Assembly (NCBI RefSeq): GCF_010095445.2
Contig: NZ_WFGV02000045.1
Location: forward strand, 1 to 51,358
Direction: 5' to 3'
Length of the DNA stretch: 51,358 nt
Source of the DNA: Pseudomonas sp. TNT3
GTDB lineage: Bacteria; Pseudomonadota; Gammaproteobacteria; Pseudomonadales; Pseudomonadaceae
Part shown: piece after piece, positions 8,535 through 16,957 of the stretch
Layout: every line of letters begins with the position of its first letter
How positions within the stretch are numbered: position 1 is the stretch's first letter
The notes under the pieces: generated by a model
What the model was told of the DNA's origin: nothing
Database searches by the model: none
The model's input: only the letters and a program-made list of their open reading frames with translations
Program-made: the position numbers and the translations under genes

Positions 8535-8840
8535 ATGAAGACCATTCCCCATACGCAAATCGCCGAGCCGGCGGTCACGTGCTCGACCTGCGCAGCGTGC
8601 TGCTGTCAGCTCGAAGTCATGCTGATCACGGACACGGGCGTGCCTGAACGTTTTATCGCTACCGATGACTGGGGCGGGGAAGTGATGCTGCGTCTGGATG
8701 ACGGCTGGTGCGCCGCGCTGGATCGCAACACCATGATGTGCACGATCTACGAAAAGCGTCCGCTGATCTGCCGGGAATTCGAGATGGGTGCACCGGAATG
8801 CATTGAGGAAAGACAGGGCATTACGACGGCGTATCGGTGA
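8535..8840 (+). CDS. YkgJ-family cysteine cluster protein
   Basis: 101 residues from ATG 8535. The Cys pattern VTCSTCAACCCQLE, then WCAALD, MMCTIYEKRPLICREFE and APECIEE fits the CxxCxxCC...C...CxxYxxRPxxC arrangement of the YkgJ/UPF0153 family, thought to bind zinc or an Fe-S cluster. It is separated from DUF2878 by 53 bases, so it may have its own promoter or be the last gene of the light operon. Some related enzymes use the motif in lysine N-methylation-type chemistry, but no activity can be assigned to this short form. Confidence 0.85.
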   Translation: MKTIPHTQIAEPAVTCSTCAACCCQLEVMLITDTGVPERFIATDDWGGEVMLRLDDGWCAALDRNTMMCTIYEKRPLICREFEMGAPECIEERQGITTAYR

Positions 8841-8863
8841 TTTTTGGACCACCGTGGATCATA

Positions 8864-8887
8864 TGTGGGAGCTGACCTGCTCCCACA
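8864..8887. repeat. REP-type hairpin between converging genes
   Basis: TGTGGGAGC (8864-8872) is repeated inverted as GCTCCCACA (8879-8887) around a 6-base loop. It shares the TGTGGGAGCT core with the REP pair at 14414-14515. It sits between the 3' ends of the ykgJ and pagL genes, where it can act as an mRNA end or stabiliser for both. Confidence 0.7.
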
Positions 8888-8898
8888 GTGATCAGTGC

Positions 8899-9426
8899 TT
8901 ACAACGGCATTGTGTAATGCAGGGCGTAGCTTTCTACGCCGTCGTTGTGGTTGGCCAGTCCGGCATTGGAATAGTGTGTAGCCCGAATCCCGACTTCATG
9001 ACCGCCCGCAAAGCGCAGACCGAAACCTAGACGGTCTTCAAACTGAAAAGACTGACCGATGTTGTTGTCTTCCAGCTGGGTATCGGAGAAGAACGCAACC
9101 CCAACGCCTGCCTCAATGTAAGGCTTGACGTTTTGACCGGCAAATTCGTAAACGAACACCGGAGCAAACGACAGGCTGTTGTTGCTGGAAGTCTTGTCGC
9201 CCTCCCAATAGGTATAGGCGCCGCTCCAGAAACCGGTCAGGCGACCCACATCGCTCTGCCACCAGCTCTTGTCCCAATCGAACTGCATGCCCAACCGGTA
9301 GGTCATGGTTGAGTCGCTGGTCGCGCCGACTGCGAACTCCACGCCTGCCGCCTGTGCAGTAATACTTTGCCCCATCAGTGCGGCCGCAATCGCGGCCAAG
9401 CAGAATAGTCGCTTCACTAGAAACAT
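8899..9426 (-). CDS. pagL: Lipid A 3-O-deacylase PagL
   Basis: 175 residues, close to the 173 of P. aeruginosa PagL. Residues 1-26 are a signal peptide (MFLVKRLFCLAAIAAALMG...AQA). The mature part alternates polar and hydrophobic residues like an eight-stranded outer-membrane barrel. The catalytic His-Ser-Glu set is visible as H151 and S153 in RATHYSNAG and E165 in DGVESY; the 14-residue His-Glu spacing equals the P. aeruginosa enzyme. PagL removes the 3-position acyl chain of lipid A at the outer membrane, lowering TLR4 stimulation and altering permeability. The internal ATG at 9426 is preferred over an upstream one because the signal peptide begins there. Confidence 0.87.
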   Translation of the reverse strand: MFLVKRLFCLAAIAAALMGQSITAQAAGVEFAVGATSDSTMTYRLGMQFDWDKSWWQSDVGRLTGFWSGAYTYWEGDKTSSNNSLSFAPVFVYEFAGQNVKPYIEAGVGVAFFSDTQLEDNNIGQSFQFEDRLGFGLRFAGGHEVGIRATHYSNAGLANHNDGVESYALHYTMPL

Positions 9427-9539
9427 CCTTTTCCGAACGATTTTCGTATGGTTTTTTTGGTGCAGCTCAACATTCAAAGCTATAGAAGTCGACGATTAGT
9501 CAGAAGTTCAGACTGCTACGCGACTTTTTCACATTTTTT

Positions 9540-10331
9540 TTACAAGTCGAAGCTACGCACAATGCCGGTGGAATTCCAGAGTACCGGCAACACATTACTA
9601 AAATGTTCCGGATCGGCACTCGTCCAGAACTGTGCGGCGCGAGCAGGCCCCTCGGCGAGCAACTCACGTTCTGCCAACAGGCGCTGAAGTTGCCGTGCTA
9701 CCGCAGCACCGGTGTCGATCAGGCTGATGTGCTCTGGGATCATCTGCTTTAGCAAAGGCTTTAGGAAGGGGTAATGCGTGCAGCCGAGAATGATCGTGTC
9801 ACACCCTGCGGCCAGCAGCGGCGCGACATAGCTGCCAAGCAACGTTCGCAAGGCCGGACTGTGCAGATCACCGTTCTCGATCAACTCCACCAGACCGGGA
9901 CATGGCTGGGTAATCACGCGCACATCGGTGGCAAAGCGGTCGAGCAGCGCGGCGAACTTGGCACTCTGCAATGTCCCGGTGGTGGCGAGGACACCGACCA
10001 CGCCACTGCGCGTTGCAGCTGCGGCAGGCTTCACTGCGGGCTCCATGCCAACGATGGGCCACTCGGGATAATCGCGGCGCAAATCTGCGACACCTGCCAC
10101 CGTCGCGGTGTTGCAGGCCAGCACCAGCGCCTTGGCGCCCTGCTGCTGAAAAAAGCCGGCCATTACGCTGCAACGATGGCGGATGAATTCCGGGGTTTTC
10201 TCGCCATAGGGAACGTTCCCGCAATCGGCGACGTACAGCAGGGACTCGTCAGGCAGCAAACGCTGGATTTCAGCCAGCACCGAGAGTCCACCGACACCGG
10301 AGTCGAACACGCCAATCGGCGCTTCACGCAT
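9540..10331 (-). CDS. murI: Glutamate racemase
   Basis: 263 residues from ATG 10331. It makes D-glutamate for peptidoglycan by a two-cysteine racemisation. Both catalytic motifs are present: VLACNTATVAG (N-terminal Cys) and ILGCTHYPFLKP (C-terminal Cys), with the opening IGVFDSGVGGLSVL typical of MurI. The start overlaps the end of moeB by 8 bases, so it is translated as part of the hemA-prfA-prmC-moeB-murI operon, the standard Pseudomonas arrangement. A longer in-frame start exists but would read into moeB. Confidence 0.96.
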   Translation of the reverse strand: MREAPIGVFDSGVGGLSVLAEIQRLLPDESLLYVADCGNVPYGEKTPEFIRHRCSVMAGFFQQQGAKALVLACNTATVAGVADLRRDYPEWPIVGMEPAVKPAAAATRSGVVGVLATTGTLQSAKFAALLDRFATDVRVITQPCPGLVELIENGDLHSPALRTLLGSYVAPLLAAGCDTIILGCTHYPFLKPLLKQMIPEHISLIDTGAAVARQLQRLLAERELLAEGPARAAQFWTSADPEHFSNVLPVLWNSTGIVRSFDL

Positions 10332-11079
10332 GTTTCGACCCACAAACGCCGCAACCCGGATCTCGCTTGACGCGCAATTCCCGGAACCGTGTGCCCAGGG
10401 CATCAATCAACAACAATCGACCCACCAGCGGCTCGCCAAAACCTGCCAGCAGTTTCAGCGCTTCGAGGGCCTGGAGGCTGCCGACCAAACCGACCAAGGG
10501 ACCGATGACGCCGGCTTCGCTGCAGGTCAGCTCGGCTTCGCTGCCGTGTCCGTATAAACAGTGGTAGCAGGGGCTTTCCGGGCGCCGTGGATCGAACACC
10601 GACAATTGCCCTTCGAGGCGAATGGCGGCGCCGCTCACCAGAGGTTTGCCGGCCAGCACACACGCGGCGTTGACCGCTTCGCGGGTGGAGAAATTATCGG
10701 AACAGTCCAGCACCAGGTCCACCGCCGCTACCGCAGCAGCGAGTGAATCCTCATCCAGCGCAGTGCGATGGGCGATCAGCTGAATCTCGGGATTGATGGC
10801 GCTTAATCGGCGGATGGCCGAATCGACCTTGCTGACACCCACGCTGTCGGTGTCATGAATGATCTGGCGTTGCAAATTGGTCAGGTCGACGCTGTCGAAG
10901 TCCGCCAGATGCAGCTCGCCAACACCGGCAGCGGCCAAATACAGCGCAACCGGCGAACCGAGACCGCCGAGGCCGACAATCAGGACACGGCTTGCTTTGA
11001 GTCGCAGCTGACCGTCGATATCGACGTGCTGCAACAGAATCTGACGGCTGTAGCGCAACAATTCCTGATCATTTAGCAC
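10324..11079 (-). CDS. moeB: ThiF/MoeB-family adenylyltransferase
   Basis: 251 residues. An E1-like ATP-binding Rossmann motif VGLGGLGSPVALYLAAAG lies near residues 35-52, followed by FDSVDLTNLQRQIIH, which carries the Arg used in adenylation. Zinc-binding Cys pairs appear as CYHC and CGVC near the C-terminus, and LTCSEAGVIGPL carries a candidate catalytic Cys. The family adenylates the C-terminal Gly-Gly of MoaD or ThiS. In this Pseudomonas operon it is annotated as MoeB for molybdopterin synthase; ThiF activity cannot be excluded. It overlaps prmC and murI. Confidence 0.9.
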   Translation of the reverse strand: MLNDQELLRYSRQILLQHVDIDGQLRLKASRVLIVGLGGLGSPVALYLAAAGVGELHLADFDSVDLTNLQRQIIHDTDSVGVSKVDSAIRRLSAINPEIQLIAHRTALDEDSLAAAVAAVDLVLDCSDNFSTREAVNAACVLAGKPLVSGAAIRLEGQLSVFDPRRPESPCYHCLYGHGSEAELTCSEAGVIGPLVGLVGSLQALEALKLLAGFGEPLVGRLLLIDALGTRFRELRVKRDPGCGVCGSKHA

Positions 11080-11903
11080 GGCAAGCGTCCCAGGCTGATA
11101 CGTTCGTGACCGCCCAGATCGGTGCGGCTGTGCACTTCTTCAAAACCACGGGTCAGCAGCAGATCGCGCACTGCCAAGGCCTGATCGTAACCGTGTTCGA
11201 GCATCAGCCAGCCACCCGCTTCAAGGTAGTCCGGCGCCTGGGCGACGATCAAACGCAAATCGTCGAGCCCGTCGATACCGGCAACCAGGGCACTGGCCGG
11301 CTCGAAGCGCACGTCGCCTTCGACCAGATGCGGATCGGCGCTGGCGATGTAAGGCGGGTTGCTGATGATCAGTTCGAAGCGCTGGCCTTCCAGGGCACTG
11401 AACCAATGGCTGCTCAGCACAGTGGCATTGTTCAGGTGCAGACGCTGGCGATTGCGTTCGGCCAAGGCAACGGCTTCGAGTACGCGATCCACCGCGGTGA
11501 CTTTCCATGCCGGGCGCTCACTGGCCAGGGCCAGGGCAATCGCGCCGCTGCCGGTGCCGAGGTCGAGAACCCTGGCAGGGGTGGCCGGGAGCAATTCCAG
11601 CGCGGTCTCTACCAGCAATTCGGTGTCCGGACGCGGGATCAGGGTGTGCGGGGCGACCTCCAGGTCCAGCTTCCAGAAACCTTGCTGGCCAAGGATGTAG
11701 GCCACCGGCTCCCCGCCGCGACGACGTTGCAGGAATTCGGCGAACTTCAGCGCCGCTTCGCTCGGCACGATGCGTTCCGGCCAGGTATGCAGAAAGCTGC
11801 GGGGTTTGCCCAGCGCAGCCGCCAGCAACAACTCGGCATCCAGACGTGCAGAGGGCGAGTCGGGCAAGTCCGCGGCGCGTAACAAACTGGCAATGATGGT
11901 CAT
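11073..11903 (-). CDS. prmC: Release-factor glutamine methyltransferase
   Basis: 276 residues. It methylates the Gln of the GGQ motif in RF1 and RF2. The SAM-binding motif VLDLGTGSGAIALALA and the catalytic NPPY (ISNPPYIASADPHL) are clear; the N-terminal helical domain contains ARLDAELLLAAALG and the conserved GEPVAYILGQQ. It is encoded immediately downstream of its substrate gene prfA, with no gap (prfA stop 11904, prmC start 11903). This is the conserved bacterial pairing. Also called hemK in older literature. Confidence 0.96.
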   Translation of the reverse strand: MTIIASLLRAADLPDSPSARLDAELLLAAALGKPRSFLHTWPERIVPSEAALKFAEFLQRRRGGEPVAYILGQQGFWKLDLEVAPHTLIPRPDTELLVETALELLPATPARVLDLGTGSGAIALALASERPAWKVTAVDRVLEAVALAERNRQRLHLNNATVLSSHWFSALEGQRFELIISNPPYIASADPHLVEGDVRFEPASALVAGIDGLDDLRLIVAQAPDYLEAGGWLMLEHGYDQALAVRDLLLTRGFEEVHSRTDLGGHERISLGRLPC

Positions 11904-12986
11904 TTACTCACCTATCGCTGCGAGTTGGTCGGCCTGGTATTCGGCCAGCAACGGCTCGATCACCGCATCGACGCCACCGGCGAGGATTTCATCAAGGGAG
12001 TACAGCGTCAGGTTGACCCGGTGATCAGTCACCCGGCCCTGCGCAAAGTTGTAGGTACGAATCCGCTCTGAACGATCCCCTGAACCCACCAGCAACTTGC
12101 GCTCGCTGGCGATGGCATTGGCGGCAGCGCTGGTTTGCTGGTCGTTCAGCTTGGCCGACAGCCAGGCCATCGCCCGCGCGCGGTTCTTGTGCTGGGAACG
12201 TTCTTCCTGGCACTCCACGACGATACCGGACGGTATGTGCGTGATGCGAATAGCAGAGTCAGTCTTGTTGACGTGCTGACCGCCCGCGCCAGAGGATTTG
12301 TAGGTATCGACCCGGATATCCGCCGGGTTGATCTCGATCGCTTCCTGCTCGTCCGGTTCAGGCAACACCGCAACGGTGCAGGCCGAGGTGTGGATGCGGC
12401 CCTGGGATTCGGTGGCCGGCACGCGCTGTACGCGGTGGACGCCGGACTCGAATTTCAGTTTGCCGTAGACATTTTCGCCCTCGACTCGCGCGATGACTTC
12501 TTTATAGCCACCGTGCTCACCGATGTTCTCCGAAAGGATCTCCACCCGCCAGCCGCGACGCTCGGCGTAGCGTGAATACATGCGAAACAGATCGCCCGAG
12601 AAAATCGCCGCCTCATCACCGCCAGTGCCGGCACGAATCTCGAGGAACACGTTGCGACCGTCGTTCGGATCCTTGGGCAGCAACATGCGTTGCAGATTGG
12701 CTTCGATTTCGATCAGTTGCTCTTTGGCTTCGCGGACTTCTTCCACGGCCATTTCGCGCATGTCCGGGTCGCTGTCCTTGAGCAGCGCCTGAGCACCTTC
12801 AAGATCACTCTGTACCTTGAGCAACTGTTTATAGGTTTCGACGATCGGCTCGACTTCCGCGTATTCCTTGGAATAGGTGCGGAATTTGGTCTGGTCGGAA
12901 ATGACTTCACCGTCGCCAAGGAGGGCGGTCAGTTCCTCGAAACGGTCCTGGAGGATGTCCAGCTTATTGAGCAGTGACGCTTTCAT
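11904..12986 (-). CDS. prfA: Peptide chain release factor 1
   Basis: 360 residues, the usual RF1 length. Domain 3 carries GAGGQHVNKTDSAIRITH with the GGQ that enters the peptidyl-transferase centre, and the codon-recognition PxT appears as VPATESQGR, the RF1-type motif reading UAA and UAG. The coding region starts at ATG 12986, overlapping the hemA stop by four bases (ATGA), so it is coupled to hemA as in most gamma-proteobacteria. Confidence 0.97.
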   Translation of the reverse strand: MKASLLNKLDILQDRFEELTALLGDGEVISDQTKFRTYSKEYAEVEPIVETYKQLLKVQSDLEGAQALLKDSDPDMREMAVEEVREAKEQLIEIEANLQRMLLPKDPNDGRNVFLEIRAGTGGDEAAIFSGDLFRMYSRYAERRGWRVEILSENIGEHGGYKEVIARVEGENVYGKLKFESGVHRVQRVPATESQGRIHTSACTVAVLPEPDEQEAIEINPADIRVDTYKSSGAGGQHVNKTDSAIRITHIPSGIVVECQEERSQHKNRARAMAWLSAKLNDQQTSAAANAIASERKLLVGSGDRSERIRTYNFAQGRVTDHRVNLTLYSLDEILAGGVDAVIEPLLAEYQADQLAAIGE

Positions 12987-14272
12987 TGCGTTTTTTTATC
13001 CGAAAAGCTATCCGATGAGCCCTCACCGAGGGCAAAGAGTTCCTGGGCCATTGCCAGTGCGTCGAGGCGTCCTTCGGCAGAAAGCTTTTTCAACTGCACG
13101 CTCGGGGCGTGCAGGAGTTTGTTGGTCAGGCCGCGCGCCAATTGCACCAGCACGTCTTCGGCGCTGCTGCCATTGGCCAGCATCCGCTGGGCCTTCTGCA
13201 ATTCTTCGTCGCGCATGCGCTCGCTTTGTTGGCGATAGGCCTTGAGCACATCCACTGCGGCCAGTTCACGCAGGCGGACCATGAAGTCTTCAGCGCCGAT
13301 CGAGACCATCTCTTCCGCCGCTTGGGCAGCGCCTTGACGGCTTTTGAGGTTCTCGGCGACGACTTCATGGAGATCGTCGACGCTGTAGAGGTAAACGTCG
13401 TCAAGCTCGCCGACTTCCGGCTCGATATCCCGAGGCACGGCGATGTCGACCATGAAAATCGGTTTGTGCTTGCGCAGCTTCAAGGCACTTTCGACGGCGC
13501 CCTTGCCCAGGATCGGCAGCTGGCTGGCGGTAGAGCTGATAACGATGTCACTGCGCACCAGCTCTGCCGGGATATCCGACAGCAATACGGCGTGAGCGCC
13601 GAACTGTTCGGCCAGGATGCTCGCGCGTTCCAGTGTGCGGTTGGCAACCACGATACGTTTCACACCCAGTTCGTGCAGATGACGGGCGACCAGGGTGATG
13701 GTCTCGCCGGCGCCAATCAGCAGGGCCTGGCTGCGTTGCAGATCGCTGAAGATCTGTTTCGCCAGGCTGACTGCGGCGAACGCCACGGAAACAGGGTTCT
13801 CGCCAATGGCGGTGTCGGTACGCACCTGCTTGGCCGCATTGAACGTCGCCTGGAACAGACGCCCGAGCAATGGACCGATGGTGCCTGCCTCGCGGGCCAC
13901 GGCGTAGGCGGATTTCATCTGACCGAGAATCTGTGGTTCGCCCAGCACCAGCGAATCCAGCCCGGAGGCGACCCGCATCATGTGACGAACTGCCGCATCA
14001 TCTTCGTGCACGTAAGCGCTCGAACGCAGCTCGTCGAGGCTCAAATGATGGTAATCGGCCAGCCAGCGCAATACGACATCAGCCGAAAGGTGATCCTGTT
14101 CTATATAGAGTTCACTGCGATTGCAGGTGGAGAGGATCGCAGCTTCGCGGCTGTCGGTAAGTCGGCAGAGCTGCTGCAAGGCCTCCACCAGCTGCTCAGG
14201 GGTAAAGGCCACGCGCTCGCGGACGTCTACTGAAGCAGTCTTGTGGTTGATACCGAGTGCAAGGAAGGCCAT
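12983..14272 (-). CDS. hemA: Glutamyl-tRNA reductase
   Basis: 429 residues. It catalyses the first committed step of C5-pathway tetrapyrrole synthesis, reducing glutamyl-tRNA to glutamate-1-semialdehyde with NADPH. The catalytic Cys lies in ILSTCNRSELYIE (about residue 50); the NADPH domain has LLIGAGETITLVARHL; the C-terminal helical dimerisation domain contains long charged helices. The N-terminus LALGINHKTASVDVRERVAF is typical. It is first in its operon and divergent from the TPR lipoprotein gene across a 336-base intergenic region. Confidence 0.97.
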   Translation of the reverse strand: MAFLALGINHKTASVDVRERVAFTPEQLVEALQQLCRLTDSREAAILSTCNRSELYIEQDHLSADVVLRWLADYHHLSLDELRSSAYVHEDDAAVRHMMRVASGLDSLVLGEPQILGQMKSAYAVAREAGTIGPLLGRLFQATFNAAKQVRTDTAIGENPVSVAFAAVSLAKQIFSDLQRSQALLIGAGETITLVARHLHELGVKRIVVANRTLERASILAEQFGAHAVLLSDIPAELVRSDIVISSTASQLPILGKGAVESALKLRKHKPIFMVDIAVPRDIEPEVGELDDVYLYSVDDLHEVVAENLKSRQGAAQAAEEMVSIGAEDFMVRLRELAAVDVLKAYRQQSERMRDEELQKAQRMLANGSSAEDVLVQLARGLTNKLLHAPSVQLKKLSAEGRLDALAMAQELFALGEGSSDSFSDKKTQ

Positions 14273-14608
14273 TCAAAGTCGCAGATGGTGACGTGAAGCC
14301 GGCAATTGTCCTACTTCGACACAACGAGAACAACTACTCGATCTCTATCGCCTTGGTAGGCATCACCCGAAACTGCGAGCGCTTCTCGTTTACACGAAGC
14401 GTACACCGGTCCTTGTGGGAGCTGGCTTGCCTGCGATGGACTGACAGACACCGCTGGCTCCCTGTGAAAACTCGTCATCGTTAACGACCATCGCTGGCAA
14501 GCCAGCTCCCACAGGGCACGGCGCATCGGTAAATTGCCGGGCCGGTTATGTTTGGCCGAAGGCTTGTGTCATGATGATCTGACCGCAGGTTAGTCGTCCT
14601 CTTCCTAT
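14273..14608. other. Intergenic region between divergent hemA and TPR lipoprotein genes
   Basis: 336 bases with no convincing reading frame on either strand. It must hold the divergent promoters; I could not identify convincing -35/-10 pairs. Its centre is occupied by the inverted REP pair listed separately. Confidence 0.6.
14414..14515. repeat. Inverted REP pair (BIME-like)
   Basis: TGTGGGAGCTGGCTTGCC (from 14414) is mirrored by GGCAAGCCAGCTCCCACA (14496-14513), extending on both sides through GCGATGG/CCATCGC to about 14439 and 14488. The arms enclose about 48 bases. This is the typical head-to-head pair of P. fluorescens-group REP elements, mobilised by RAYT transposases; no RAYT gene lies in the window. 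Confidence 0.85.
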
Positions 14609-16333
14609 ATGAATAGATCTTCCGCGTTGCTCCTCGCTTTTGTCTTCCTCAGCGGCTGCCAGGCCATGGCACCCGTTTCGTCGGACGGTACGCCGCCGAC
14701 TGAAGACAGCACCCCTGCCCCTGAAAAACCCAAGGTCTATGGCTCGTTCAGCGAAGAAACCGTCTTCAGCCTGTTGAGTGCGGAACTGGCTGGCCAGCGC
14801 AATCGTTTCGACATTGCCCTGGACAACTACGTGACCCAGGCCATCAACACTCAGGATCCGGGAATTTCCGAGCGGGCATTCCGTATTGCCGAGTATCTGG
14901 GCGCTGATCAGGCGGCGCTGGACACTGCACTCATCTGGGCAAAAAACGCCCCGGATGACCTCGAAGCGCAACGGGCCGCCGCAGTGCAACTGGCTCGCGC
15001 CGGGCGCTACGACGACTCCATGGTCTATATGGAGAAGGTCCTGCAGGGCAAAGGCGACACGCATTTCGACTTCCTCGCCTTGTCCGCGGCCGACACGGAC
15101 CAGGACACCCGCGATGGTTTGATGAAGAGTTTCGATCGTTTGTTGCAGCGTCATCCCAACAACGGCCAGCTGATTTTCGGCAAGGCCTTGCTGTTGCAAC
15201 AGGACGGCGATGCCAAGGGCGCATTGGCCCTGCTCGAAGACAACCCACCGGAAGATGGCGAGATAGTCCCGATTTTGCTGCGGGCACGCTTGCTGCAATC
15301 GCTCGATCGTGGCGATGAAGCCTTGCCGCTGCTGCAAAAAAGCATCAAGAAGTACCCGGACGACAAACGCCTGCGCCTGACTTACGCACGAATGCTGGTT
15401 GAACAGGACCGCATGGAAGACGCCAAAGTCGAGTTTTCGAGCCTGGTCCAGCAGTACCCCGAAGACGATGAACTGCGCTATTCCCTGGCGCTGGTGTGCC
15501 TGGAAGCCAAGGCCTGGGAAGAGGCCAAAGGTTATCTTGAGGACTTGATTGCCCGGGACAGCCACGTCGATTCGGCGCACCTGAACCTTGGGCGCATCGC
15601 TGAAGAGCGCAACGATCCACAAGGTGCACTGATCGAATACGCACAAGTGGGCCCGGGTAATGATTACCTGCCGGCGCAATTGCGTCAGGCCGACATCCTC
15701 ATGAACAACGGCAAGACGGCCGAAGCTCAAAGTCGCCTGGCAGCCCAGCGTGACGAGCAGCCGGACTACGCGATTCAGTTGTACCTGATCGAAGCGGAGA
15801 CCCTGTCCGCCAACAAACAACCGGACAAGGCGTGGGCCGTGTTGCAGAAAGCCTTGCAGCAATACCCGGACGATCTGAATCTGCTGTACACCCGCGCCAT
15901 GCAGGCGGAAAAGCGTAATGACCTGGCGCAGATGGAGAAAGACCTGCGGCTGATCATCAAACGCGACCCGGACAATGCAATGGCGTTGAACGCCCTCGGC
16001 TACACCCTGTCTGACCGTACAACGCGCTACACCGAAGCCAAGGCCCTGATTGAACAGGCGCACCAGATCAATCCGGATGACCCGGCAGTGCTCGACAGCC
16101 TCGGCTGGGTGAACTTCCGACTGGGCAACCTCGATGAAGCCGAGCGCTATTTGCGTCAGGCACTGGAGCGCTTCCCCGATCAGGAAGTCGCAGCTCACCT
16201 TGGCGAAGTCCTGTGGGCCAATGGCAAGCAACGGGAAGCGAAGCAAATCTGGGGCAAGTTCCTCAAGGAACAGCCCGACAGCCCAATTCTGCGCGGTACC
16301 ATCAAGCGCCTGACCGGATCAGAGACTCTTTAA
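14609..16333 (+). CDS. TPR-repeat outer-membrane lipoprotein
   Basis: 574 residues. The signal peptide ends in a lipobox, LLLAFVFLSGC, with Cys at about residue 17. The rest is almost entirely tetratricopeptide-like helix pairs, for example DNPPEDGEIVPILLRARL, ALNALGYTLSDR, then DPAVLDSLGWVNFRLGNLDE. Such proteins are scaffolds for protein complexes. It is the conserved neighbour upstream of lolB in Pseudomonas (four bases separate them), suggesting a role in envelope assembly, but no specific partner is known to me. Position +2 after Cys is Gln, consistent with outer-membrane sorting. Confidence 0.88.
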   Translation: MNRSSALLLAFVFLSGCQAMAPVSSDGTPPTEDSTPAPEKPKVYGSFSEETVFSLLSAELAGQRNRFDIALDNYVTQAINTQDPGISERAFRIAEYLGADQAALDTALIWAKNAPDDLEAQRAAAVQLARAGRYDDSMVYMEKVLQGKGDTHFDFLALSAADTDQDTRDGLMKSFDRLLQRHPNNGQLIFGKALLLQQDGDAKGALALLEDNPPEDGEIVPILLRARLLQSLDRGDEALPLLQKSIKKYPDDKRLRLTYARMLVEQDRMEDAKVEFSSLVQQYPEDDELRYSLALVCLEAKAWEEAKGYLEDLIARDSHVDSAHLNLGRIAEERNDPQGALIEYAQVGPGNDYLPAQLRQADILMNNGKTAEAQSRLAAQRDEQPDYAIQLYLIEAETLSANKQPDKAWAVLQKALQQYPDDLNLLYTRAMQAEKRNDLAQMEKDLRLIIKRDPDNAMALNALGYTLSDRTTRYTEAKALIEQAHQINPDDPAVLDSLGWVNFRLGNLDEAERYLRQALERFPDQEVAAHLGEVLWANGKQREAKQIWGKFLKEQPDSPILRGTIKRLTGSETL

Positions 16334-16337
16334 GATT

Positions 16338-16955
16338 ATGTTTTTGCGCCATTTCATTGTTTTCAGTTTTATCGCCCTGCTCGCCGGTTGCGCGGGTTTC
16401 GGCGCCCGCGAGTCGGTCGAGGGTCACGGCAACACCGCCCAATGGCGTGAGCACAAACAGCAATTGACTGGCCTTGATGGCTGGCAGATCAATGGCAAGA
16501 TCGGTATTCGCGCGCCTAAAGATTCGGGCAGCGGCACCCTGTTTTGGCTACAGCGTCAGGATTATTACGACATTCGCCTCTCCGGCCCCTTGGGTCGCGG
16601 CGCGGCTCGCTTGACGGGTCGCCCCGGAAAAGTCTCTCTGGAAGTTGCTAATCAGGGCCGCTACGAAGCGCCGAACCCGGAAATCCTGCTGGAAGAACAG
16701 CTGGGCTGGAAGCTGCCGGTGTCCAATCTTGCCTGGTGGGTCCGCGGGCTCCCCGCACCTGAGAGTAAAAGCCGTTTGACCCTGGACGCGGACAGCCGCC
16801 TGGCCAATCTGGAGCAGGATGGCTGGCAGGTGGAATATTTGAGCTACGCGGAACAAAACGGCTTTTGGCTGCCCGAGCGCATCAAGCTGCACGGCACCGA
16901 CCTTGACGTCACGCTGGTGATCAAGGAATGGCAGCCACGCAAATTGGGGCAGTGA
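16338..16955 (+). CDS. lolB: Outer-membrane lipoprotein insertion protein LolB
   Basis: 205 residues with lipobox FIALLAGCAGFG (Cys about residue 17). LolB takes lipoproteins from periplasmic LolA and inserts them in the outer membrane. The body shows family features: WQINGKIGIRAP, GTLFWLQRQDYYDIRLSGPL and WWVRGLPAP. It sits directly after the TPR lipoprotein gene and before ispE, the standard gamma-proteobacterial order lolB-ispE-prs. Confidence 0.95.
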   Translation: MFLRHFIVFSFIALLAGCAGFGARESVEGHGNTAQWREHKQQLTGLDGWQINGKIGIRAPKDSGSGTLFWLQRQDYYDIRLSGPLGRGAARLTGRPGKVSLEVANQGRYEAPNPEILLEEQLGWKLPVSNLAWWVRGLPAPESKSRLTLDADSRLANLEQDGWQVEYLSYAEQNGFWLPERIKLHGTDLDVTLVIKEWQPRKLGQ

Positions 16956-16957
16956 AC

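Noticed and set aside
13109..14233. A 374-codon frame antisense to hemA
   Set aside because: hemA is unmistakable on the minus strand; the antisense sequence is His/Gln-rich shadow.
14546..16246. A 566-codon open frame antisense to the TPR lipoprotein gene
   Set aside because: It mirrors codon bias of the high-GC coding strand; the plus strand has a signal peptide, lipobox and TPR repeats, and the antisense product shows no recognisable family.
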